Shown: positions 17,541-24,225 of the stretch, piece after piece
How positions within the stretch are numbered: position 1 is the first letter of the stretch
Layout of the letters: each line of letters starts with the position of its first letter
DNA from: Streptosporangiaceae bacterium
GTDB taxonomy: Bacteria; Actinomycetota; Actinomycetes; Streptosporangiales; Streptosporangiaceae
Length of the DNA stretch: 47,151 nucleotides
Direction: 5' to 3'
Assembly (NCBI GenBank): GCA_019245115.1
Contig: JAFARZ010000327.1
Coordinates: forward strand, 1 to 47,151
Position numbers and translations under genes: made by a program
The notes under the pieces: generated by a model
Database searches by the model: none
Told to the model about the DNA's origin: nothing
The model's input: only the letters and a program-made list of their open reading frames with translations

Positions 17541-18497
17541 TCAGAACACGTCCACATCTGGTACTCGGAGCAGCGCGGCCATCAGTGCGGGGTCGACATT
17601 GTCGGCTATGGTCATCTCCTTGGCGAGTTCTTCCGGCATGTACTGGTATCGGGCGGCCCACGAGTCGAAGTCCTCCACTCGCGAAGGGTCTTCGGCGCTG
17701 AAGCAGTAGTAGCCGCGCGGTGTGCTGCCGATGACACCAGGACTCGGCCTGCCGAACCGGATGTCGATGCTCCACCGGACCCGGTCGCTGGTATTCGGGG
17801 TCGATCGGTGCAGGGTGGTGTCGGTGAAGAACACCACGTCACCGGGGTCCATCACGGCGGAGCAGATCCTAGGCGCATCCACCTCTGTCTCGGCGACCAC
17901 GAATTCGCCGGTCGGCGTAAGGCTGGGTTCGATCCGGCCCCGGCGGTGCGACCCGCCGACGTACTGCATGCATGAGCTGCTCTCGTCTACTGGCACCAGG
18001 GGAATCCACACCGAGATCAGCGGGCCGTGAGCGTCACCCCAGTTCTTGTAGTAGTGCGCATCCTGATGCCAGCCGACCGGCAGGGTGCGGCCGAGCGGGT
18101 CGCGCGGCCGGCCGTTCCACGCCTGGAGGGCGTAGAGCTCGTCCCCGATGAGGCTGCGCGCCGGCCCCAGCAGCTCCGGACGCTGCCACAGCTCGAAGAC
18201 CGGCCGGCTTACCAGGATCCGCCGCCACGCCCCATGCACCCTGAGCTGGTTACCGCCGTCCCTCAGGATCCGCAGATACCGCTCGGTCAACGGCAGGCCA
18301 GCGTAGGTGTCGGTGATCAGGCCACGGTCGCGCCACCGCAACGCCAAGGTGTCGACGGCATCGCTGAACACACCGGCGATCCGGTCGAGCACGGCCGGGG
18401 GCATCAGGCCGCGCACGACGAGGAAACCATCCCGCTCGAACGCCGCATGCTGATCGTCGGTCAACGCATAGGGTGCACTGGTCCCGTTCAGGCTCAT
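17541..18497 (-). CDS. Phytanoyl-CoA dioxygenase (PhyH) family Fe(II)/2-oxoglutarate hydroxylase
   Basis: 318 residues. The iron triad is visible as H144 and D146 in GWHQDAHYY and H230 in TTLHRSTPN; the 2-oxoglutarate-binding Arg is R239 or R241 in SDRVRWSIDIRF. Members hydroxylate unactivated C-H bonds of small molecules and peptidyl residues. The ATG at 18497 has GAGGTGAG five bases upstream and lies 11 bases after the lanC stop. Its position inside the operon makes the precursor peptide the most likely substrate; which residue is oxidised cannot be read from sequence. Confidence 0.92.
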   Translation of the reverse strand: MSLNGTSAPYALTDDQHAAFERDGFLVVRGLMPPAVLDRIAGVFSDAVDTLALRWRDRGLITDTYAGLPLTERYLRILRDGGNQLRVHGAWRRILVSRPVFELWQRPELLGPARSLIGDELYALQAWNGRPRDPLGRTLPVGWHQDAHYYKNWGDAHGPLISVWIPLVPVDESSSCMQYVGGSHRRGRIEPSLTPTGEFVVAETEVDAPRICSAVMDPGDVVFFTDTTLHRSTPNTSDRVRWSIDIRFGRPSPGVIGSTPRGYYCFSAEDPSRVEDFDSWAARYQYMPEELAKEMTIADNVDPALMAALLRVPDVDVF

Positions 18498-18508
18498 CGC
18501 TTCTCACC

Positions 18509-19930
18509 TCATCCAAGTAGAAAGACCCGGTCCCACGGACGGCCCGCGGGTCGGACCTGCCCGCCCGGGGCCAGCAGTGTCGGCGGGATCACGGACAGCA
18601 GCGCACATCCGGCACCGGCCGCACCGTCCAGTAGCCCCGCCGTGTTCACCCGGACGAGCCCTCGGCCGGCGTTCGGTTCTGGTACCACGTCCGGAAAGAC
18701 GAACGGCGCATTCTCGTCGGCGTGGTCGAGCACCCGGCTGGCTACCCGCAGCGCGCCGGCTCGTAGAACCGGGTCGTCCTCGGCTTCGGCGATCCTCGTG
18801 AAGATGTTGAGCAGGCCACCATATCCGTGGCACATGCCGGGGCCGGTCAGCCGCCAGTCCCGCTCGGCCCGGTCGATGACCGCGTGCAGCGCCCGCACTG
18901 CGAGGTCCCGCAGCTTCGCCTCGCCGAGCACCGCCCCGGCTCGGTGCAACGCCACCGCAATGCCGGGAGCGCCGTAACACCAGGCACTGCGAGCCATGGT
19001 GACCCGCGGCCGGCCAGGATCGATCTCCTCGTCCCAGCCGATGAGGGTCGTCCAGTACGGGCCCGCCTCGTCGGTTCGCGCCCATCGGCACAGCCACCGG
19101 GCGATGGTGTTCATCGCCTCGATCTGTCCCGGCACGATGTGGCCGCGTTCGGTGGCGAGCGCAAGCAGGGCGAGTGGACCGGCAACGCCGTGCGCGAGGC
19201 CGAAGTTGAAGTGTCCACGCGGATGGCTGGTCCGCTCTGCGTCAGGTTGCAGCTCCGGCCGCACCCACCAGCCGGGCACCCGCTCGCCGTCAACCTCCAC
19301 CGGCTCGGTGATCCGGACCAGCCGGTTCAGCATCTCGGTGAGCGCCTGCCGGGCCTGTACCACCACGGCCTCATCGATCTGGGCCGTGGAGTGATCATCC
19401 ACCGCGTCCAGCAGCAGCCGGCCTGTGCCGGCCGGTCCACTGATCACGTCGTACGTCTCCCACAGCACCCCCGGTCCGCTCGGCGTTGCCGCCGGCGCGC
19501 GCAATTGGCCGGATGCGACACGAGAGATCAGCTGGCCGCGGAGCTTCCGGTAGTCGCCGTCACGCACCGCGCAGGTCTCAGCCGCGAACGCTACCGCGCT
19601 CAGGCCGTTCCATACGCCTCGCGTGCCGGCCCTGGTGGACAATGCCCTTGCCGCGGCGGTGAGATGATGGTGCGCCACCCGTGTCCACTGAGGGTCGTAC
19701 CGGGCGAGCTGCCCGTACAGCACCGCGGTGCCGGGCCACCCGTACGCCAGGCTCGCGGGGTCCCACGGCGCTGTCCCATACCCCGGATGCCGGTTGGCCG
19801 GGTCTGCGGCGACCGCCGCCACCTCATCCGGGTCGGCGCACCGCCGCGCGAGCAGACGCACCAGGTCGGCCGCGCGCCGCGCCTGGTCGCCAGTGAGGTA
19901 CCGGGTGGGCGCGGTCAGTGTGTCAGGCAC
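18509..19930 (-). CDS. lanC: Stand-alone lanthionine cyclase LanC
   Basis: 473 residues from a GTG at 19930, which overlaps the end of the synthetase gene by 16 bases. All LanC hallmarks are present: H247 in GLAHGVAGP (the active-site His), zinc ligands C318 in SAWCYGAPG and C367/H368 in GMCHGYGG, and several GxxG turns of the toroid (YGWPGTAVLYG, DVISGPAGTG, GLLDGAAGAG). The enzyme adds Cys thiols to dehydroalanine or dehydrobutyrine to form (methyl)lanthionines. A free-standing LanC is usual in class I clusters, where it partners a LanB dehydratase; here no LanB is present and the partner is a LanKC/LanL-type synthetase that already has its own cyclase domain. Confidence 0.93.
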   Translation of the reverse strand: MPDTLTAPTRYLTGDQARRAADLVRLLARRCADPDEVAAVAADPANRHPGYGTAPWDPASLAYGWPGTAVLYGQLARYDPQWTRVAHHHLTAAARALSTRAGTRGVWNGLSAVAFAAETCAVRDGDYRKLRGQLISRVASGQLRAPAATPSGPGVLWETYDVISGPAGTGRLLLDAVDDHSTAQIDEAVVVQARQALTEMLNRLVRITEPVEVDGERVPGWWVRPELQPDAERTSHPRGHFNFGLAHGVAGPLALLALATERGHIVPGQIEAMNTIARWLCRWARTDEAGPYWTTLIGWDEEIDPGRPRVTMARSAWCYGAPGIAVALHRAGAVLGEAKLRDLAVRALHAVIDRAERDWRLTGPGMCHGYGGLLNIFTRIAEAEDDPVLRAGALRVASRVLDHADENAPFVFPDVVPEPNAGRGLVRVNTAGLLDGAAGAGCALLSVIPPTLLAPGGQVRPAGRPWDRVFLLG

Positions 19931-22455
19931 GGCCGCACACCACCTTCCGAACGCAGCCGGCGGAAGAACCCGAGCACCCCGGCGGTCCCAGTACCCCAGC
20001 CGCTGCTCGCACCGGATAGCGAGTGGTCCGGGAAGACCGGCCGGCCGGGGGTCCCACCGCTGCGCGCAAGGATCAGCGCGGCGATGTCCGCGGCGCTGTG
20101 CCAGTACTCGTCCGCTCCAGTCACGCAGGCCAGATCGATCAGAAATTCGCCCAGGCCCGCGAGCCCGCAGCATTGCGACACAAGCGGCATCCAGGGCGCC
20201 CGGTCAAGGCAGCTACGTGCCAGCTGTTCGGCGACGCCGAGAAACGGGCCGTCCGGGTCCACCGATCCGGCTCGCGCGAGCGTGGTGCCGACGCCGGCCA
20301 GTCCGCCGCACCATGAGCCGAGGCCCGGGGAGGTCCGGGACGGCGATGCCACAGCCCTGACAGCATGGGCGGCAAGGTCCGCACAGATCCTGGCGGTCGC
20401 CGGGTCCGGTGGCTCGCCGGTAAACGCCGCGTATTCGAGCAGGAAGTACGCGACCCCGGCTCCTCCGTGCGCGAAGTCGTGATCAGGTCCCAATGCGGAG
20501 GTAACCTCGCGACTGGCGCGGGCCGACGAATAATCGCCGGCCAGCAGGCGACGGCGGCACTCCGCGGCGAGGGCGAGATGGCACTCGGCCACCGCGCCGC
20601 GCGTGCGTGCCGCCACAAGCAGGTGACCGAGCCCGGCACCCGCAAGGCCGTGCATGTGATCGGCGGACGTCAGCCCGGCCAGCCACCACCGCATCGGCCG
20701 TGCGGACAGCCGCTCGGAGAGCGTGGCGGGCACATCGGCCGCTTGGCCGGCGGACGCCAAGAACAGCGCGATCCCGGCGCGGCCGTGGTGAAGGCCCGGC
20801 GGAAGGTCGTCCAGCGGAACCCTGGCCACCGTCCATTCCGCCAGGCGGCCGAGCAGTTCACCCACCCCAGGACGGTGAGCGTGCTGGGCGAGTTCGAGAC
20901 CGATCCCGGCCGAGCCGTCATAAAGGCCGGTCACCGGCGGTGTCCTGCGCCGCGCGCCGTCGTCGGCGAGCAGCCGTTCGACACTCTCGACACAGTACTC
21001 AACCGCCGCGTCCACGATCGCGTGGAGCGGTGCGGCAAGCCGGGGCGGAACGGACGGCAACGCCGCTGCCGGGATCGGGTCGCGGCTCCGCAGCAACTGC
21101 GCGCCGACGGCCCGCTCGTCGGGGTCAAGGCTCAGCAGGCTCGCGAGCACCCTGTAGACCAGTTCCTCGGTCGGCAGGGCCGCGGCCAGGCAGGCAAGAC
21201 TGCGGTCCCGGTTCGTCGCGTCGTCGCCGGCCACGCATACCGGATCGAACCCGGTCGCGGCGTAGTAAAGCACGCAGCCAAGACCGTAGTAGTCGTCCGC
21301 AGCCTGGGCCGGGGCGTCGCTCCACTGGCCGGCCAGGCTGTACCCGGGTGTCGCTCCTTTCAGCTGCCTGCCTTGGCAACGGCTGATGCCAAAGTCGATA
21401 AGGTGGGCCAGCCCGCGCTCGTCCAGAACCACGTTGTGCGGCTTGATATCGCGAACCACCACGCCGCGCGCATGAATTTCGTCCAGAAGTCCGAGCAGCC
21501 GGCAGGCGAGCTCCCACCAGGCCTCCGTCGAGTACGCGCCGGAGGCACGCACCTGAGCGTGCAGGTTGCGAGGACCGAGATCCGTGATCACCAGGTACTC
21601 GTCGGCGCGCTGCCGGACATAGTCGACGACCTGCGGTACTCCTCCGACACCGGACAGGGCGGCGAGGACTCGATGCTCGTGGCGCAGTCGCTCCCGCGCA
21701 TCGATTCCGTCGACGTCCTCACCGGCCCATGCCCTGGCCTGCTTGATTACCACACGGCGTCCCGTGTCGACAGCAACAGCGCGGTAGATGTTGCCGGACG
21801 GCGCTCGATGGATCCCCGTTGTGATCCGGAAGCGGCTCTTCGCTACGGTCGCGGTGGGCACCGGCCCGGCGCTGGACTCCGCGAAGGGATCTGTGGCCCA
21901 GGGCGGGCAGCGGAAGGTCAGTTCCGCCAGGCCAGAGAAGACTTGTCCATTCGGCCCGAACATGACCAGCTCACTGTCCCCGAGAGCACTTATCCGGTAG
22001 GTCGCGCAGAACGGCCCATAGCGGTAGTACACGGGAGCGTCGGGGTGCACCTGGCGGTCGCTGAGCACCCGCGGCCCTTCTCGGCCGAGCAGGGCGGCGA
22101 CCAACTCGCGCGCGAGGATTACGACGTCGTCCTGCGCAGGGTAGACGGTGATGGCCTTACCGGCCGTCGCCTGACCGGAGAGGCCGGAGTTCAGTTCACG
22201 TAGTACGTCGGCCGACCTGGCGAACTTGGCGCTGCAGACGTGATCGCGCAAGATCGGCAGCACTCGATCGATGGTGTCACCGAGTTGCTTTGGGCGAGCG
22301 GAGATGTGAATCTTCCAGCCGTGCGGGGTCGACGGCACGGCGGGATGACCCATGTATATCCAGGTTTCATCGGCCCCGAAAACATCGACACCGTGACTCG
22401 AAAATATTCCACGGAAGTCAGCTGAAACATTTTCGAGAACAGTATCTACTGCCAT
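19915..22455 (-). CDS. lanKC: LanKC/LanL-type lanthionine synthetase (lyase-kinase-cyclase) with Cys-Cys-Cys zinc motif
   Basis: 846 residues. ATG 22455 is chosen because GGAG lies 8-9 bases upstream and residues before it are unlike the family. Residues 1-205 are the phosphoSer/phosphoThr lyase domain (HGWKIHISARP, GKAITVYP, VYYRYGPF). Residues 210-460 are a Ser/Thr kinase: K238 in RVVIKQAR, VRDIKPHN with D336 and N341, and DFG from D354. Residues 505-846 are a LanC-like toroid with HGLAGAGLG, SWCGGLAGVG (C716) and SQCCGLAGLG (C762, C763). Zinc ligands exist, as in class IV LanL and unlike most class III enzymes, but the usual CHG is CCG. It dehydrates Ser/Thr of the precursor via phosphorylation and can probably cyclise. 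Confidence 0.93.
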   Translation of the reverse strand: MAVDTVLENVSADFRGIFSSHGVDVFGADETWIYMGHPAVPSTPHGWKIHISARPKQLGDTIDRVLPILRDHVCSAKFARSADVLRELNSGLSGQATAGKAITVYPAQDDVVILARELVAALLGREGPRVLSDRQVHPDAPVYYRYGPFCATYRISALGDSELVMFGPNGQVFSGLAELTFRCPPWATDPFAESSAGPVPTATVAKSRFRITTGIHRAPSGNIYRAVAVDTGRRVVIKQARAWAGEDVDGIDARERLRHEHRVLAALSGVGGVPQVVDYVRQRADEYLVITDLGPRNLHAQVRASGAYSTEAWWELACRLLGLLDEIHARGVVVRDIKPHNVVLDERGLAHLIDFGISRCQGRQLKGATPGYSLAGQWSDAPAQAADDYYGLGCVLYYAATGFDPVCVAGDDATNRDRSLACLAAALPTEELVYRVLASLLSLDPDERAVGAQLLRSRDPIPAAALPSVPPRLAAPLHAIVDAAVEYCVESVERLLADDGARRRTPPVTGLYDGSAGIGLELAQHAHRPGVGELLGRLAEWTVARVPLDDLPPGLHHGRAGIALFLASAGQAADVPATLSERLSARPMRWWLAGLTSADHMHGLAGAGLGHLLVAARTRGAVAECHLALAAECRRRLLAGDYSSARASREVTSALGPDHDFAHGGAGVAYFLLEYAAFTGEPPDPATARICADLAAHAVRAVASPSRTSPGLGSWCGGLAGVGTTLARAGSVDPDGPFLGVAEQLARSCLDRAPWMPLVSQCCGLAGLGEFLIDLACVTGADEYWHSAADIAALILARSGGTPGRPVFPDHSLSGASSGWGTGTAGVLGFFRRLRSEGGVRPCLTH

Positions 22456-22490
22456 AATAAGTTGCTCCAAGAGAGAAGAAGTGCGGACCC

Positions 22491-22521
22491 GCGGGTGCAC
22501 CGTAAATAGCGATACACCCGC
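22491..22521 (-). promoter_or_regulatory. Hairpin between precursor and synthetase genes
   Basis: GCGGGTG (22491-22497) pairs with CACCCGC (22515-22521) around a loop of 17 bases that can pair further in part. It sits 31 bases after the precursor stop and 36 bases before the synthetase start. In RiPP operons such a hairpin commonly stabilises the precursor mRNA and lets only part of the transcripts reach the enzyme genes; that role is inferred from position. Confidence 0.6.
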
Positions 22522-22552
22522 AGGTACGCCTCCTATTAAGCCACTCAGCGGA

Positions 22553-22750
22553 TCACGACGGGCACAGGCCAGAGGTGATCTTGCAATAGCATGAAGCCCA
22601 CCAGGTGGCGGGACAGTTGCTCGTGCTCTGATTCGCAAGCCCGTGCCCGGCGTATCCGGCCTCGTCCTCGAAGGCGATCTCGAGGTTGTCGATGTCGATG
22701 TCGAGGTCTACGGCGTCGGTCGGCGCCTGCTGCTCATTGGTGATAGACAT
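22553..22750 (-). CDS. lanA: Lanthipeptide precursor peptide (LanA)
   Basis: 65 residues, ATG 22750 with a purine-rich AGGATGAGGTCAGG just upstream. The leader (about 1-37) is acidic with an amphipathic DLDIDIDNLEIAFEDE stretch, then GYAGHG. The C-terminal part (about 38-65) has four Cys (46, 54, 56, 63), five Ser (42, 44, 53, 60, 65) and three Thr (43, 49, 59), two adjacent Trp (50, 51), Pro47, Asn45, one Lys (57) and ends in Pro-Ser. Four Cys allow up to four thioether rings. No Asp or Glu occurs after residue 30. I do not recognise the core as a known lantibiotic. The leader cleavage site is not evident and no protease gene is seen in the cluster. It is the first gene of the seven-gene minus-strand operon. 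Confidence 0.9.
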   Translation of the reverse strand: MSITNEQQAPTDAVDLDIDIDNLEIAFEDEAGYAGHGLANQSTSNCPATWWASCYCKITSGLCPS

Positions 22751-22970
22751 CCTGACCTCATCCTTCCGTTGTGTGATCTGCAGCTACCGGTTAACCGTTT
22801 CCATGTTCCGCGGGCCGCTCCGCGACTCCTGCTCATCGGCTATCGATCATCAGATAACAAAGAACAGCGGATCAAGGGCAGATGAAGAGACGCCGGCAGT
22901 GAACTCGTCGCTGACTTACTTCGCGACCCCCCGGCCACGGAGGGCCTTTGATAGCGGGAGAGAAACAGCC
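22751..22970. promoter_or_regulatory. Divergent promoter region of the lanthipeptide cluster
   Basis: This gap separates the precursor gene (minus) from the small secreted-peptide frame (plus). It contains a 10-bp palindrome CGGTTAACCG (22788-22797), 38 bases upstream of the precursor ATG, that shares CGGTTAAC with the SARP promoter region. An A/T-richer segment (22844-22885) probably holds promoter elements. No gene is supported inside it. Confidence 0.5.
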
Positions 22971-23093
22971 TTGCTCAGGAATCGCGTCATCACCGCCGCA
23001 ACCAGCATGATCCTCGTGCTGATCGCAGCACTAAGCATGGCGGCACCGGGTCACACACGGGAGCGCAGGACCGCCGACTCTCCCTGGGGCTGA
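22971..23093 (+). CDS. Putative 40-residue secreted peptide
   Basis: TTG start at 22971 preceded by GGGAG (22956-22960), 10 bases away. The product has a basic start (LRNR), a hydrophobic helix (about 6-24, ATSMILVLIAALSMAA) and a polar tail of about 15 residues, GHTRERRTADSPWG. It looks like a signal peptide with a very short mature end, or a small membrane peptide. It lies directly upstream of the beta-hydroxylase gene (91 bases) on the same strand and opposite the precursor gene. It could be a signalling peptide, a leader ORF, or a chance frame; I know no family for it. Confidence 0.45.
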   Translation: MLRNRVITAATSMILVLIAALSMAAPGHTRERRTADSPWG

Positions 23094-23184
23094 GCGCCTT
23101 GGGACAAGAGCCTTACGCCGGACGGCCTCCGGAATCCGGTGTAAAGGAGCGGGCGCGGTTCCGGTTCATGAAGGGAGATCTGTT

Positions 23185-24186
23185 GTGGCCGAGAACAGGC
23201 ATGACGGCGAGGCGTGGCCGCAGGCCGCGATCCTGACAGAGCTGCCCCCGGTGGCCCGGCTCGGCCCGTCTTTCGATCCGGACCGGTTGCTCGCCGACCT
23301 AAGATGCCTCAGCGGCAAGGCGTGGGGCGGGCTGAAGAACGAGACCCAGGCCGGGGCCGACGCGGCTCAACTGGGTTGGCAGTCGCTCGCGTTGCGCGCC
23401 ATCGGCGGTGACGCGGCGCGGACCGACGCCGGCGGGCCGGGCCTCGGGGAGTTCGCGGACACGCCGCTGCTGGCCCAAACGCGCTATCTCGCCGAGGTGC
23501 TGGCCAGCGTGCCCGCGCGGCTACGGGGCGTGCGCCTGCTGGCGCTTCGCCCTGGCGCGCACAGCCCGGTTCACGTCGATCCCGCCTGCGGCCTTCCCTG
23601 GGGCACTGTGCGGCTGCACGTCCCGATCGTGGCGCAGCCGCAGGCGCGGCTGGAGATCGCGGGCGACGCGCACATCTGGCAGCCGGGCAGCTTCTGGTAT
23701 GGGGATTTCACCCGCCCGCATCAGGTCATAAACGACGGTCCCGGGACCAGGGTGCACCTAGTGATCGACAGTCACATCACACCTGAGTTGCTGAGCCTGT
23801 TCCCCGCCGAGTTCCGGCGGCCGAACGTGCTGGACGAGGTCCTATTCGACCGCACGCAGTCGCCCTCACGGCGAGAGACGAGCGGCGAACTCCGGTGCGA
23901 GTTCAGCCTGCCAGGGCTCGGCGGCGCCGGTCGTCCGCCGAAGGCACGGATCGACTGGCACGGAGGTCGGCTCGCCTACTTCCTGGACGGGAAGCCCGTG
24001 TGCCGGCTGGTGCACGTCGGCCATGACGAGTTCCGGTTTGCCGGCTGGACAACCCAGCAGACCCTGCGCGTCCATGCCGGCGGAACCGGGCATTCCGTCA
24101 CTATGTTCATCCGGACCGGGAAACAGGCCCACGCCGTCCAGGTGGATGCCGTCCCCGTGGATGCCGTCCCCGTGGTTGCCTCCTGA
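23185..24186 (+). CDS. Aspartyl/asparaginyl beta-hydroxylase-like dioxygenase
   Basis: 333 residues from GTG 23185, with AGGGAG about 8 bases upstream. The double-stranded beta-helix core carries H130 and D132 in SPVHVDPA, H179 in RPHQVINDG and the 2-oxoglutarate Arg R189 in GTRVHLVID; LHVPIVA precedes them as in Asp/Asn beta-hydroxylases (Pfam Asp_Arg_Hydrox, from memory). Enzymes of this group hydroxylate the beta carbon of Asp/Asn in peptides. Residues about 225-333 form an extra C-terminal domain of unknown role, ending in a tandem VDAVPVDAVPV. The precursor core has Asn40 and Asn45 but no Asp. It is followed after 39 bases by the carbamoyltransferase gene, so hydroxylation may create the acceptor for carbamoylation. 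Confidence 0.88.
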   Translation: MAENRHDGEAWPQAAILTELPPVARLGPSFDPDRLLADLRCLSGKAWGGLKNETQAGADAAQLGWQSLALRAIGGDAARTDAGGPGLGEFADTPLLAQTRYLAEVLASVPARLRGVRLLALRPGAHSPVHVDPACGLPWGTVRLHVPIVAQPQARLEIAGDAHIWQPGSFWYGDFTRPHQVINDGPGTRVHLVIDSHITPELLSLFPAEFRRPNVLDEVLFDRTQSPSRRETSGELRCEFSLPGLGGAGRPPKARIDWHGGRLAYFLDGKPVCRLVHVGHDEFRFAGWTTQQTLRVHAGGTGHSVTMFIRTGKQAHAVQVDAVPVDAVPVVAS

Positions 24187-24225
24187 CGGCCCTGGCGCTC
24201 AGCCGATCGACACTCGGGATATGGA

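Noticed and set aside
18827..22203. Long plus-strand frames (551 and 612 residues) antisense to lanC and the synthetase
   Set aside because: Compositionally biased shadows with no recognisable domain; both opposite strands encode complete catalytic motifs.
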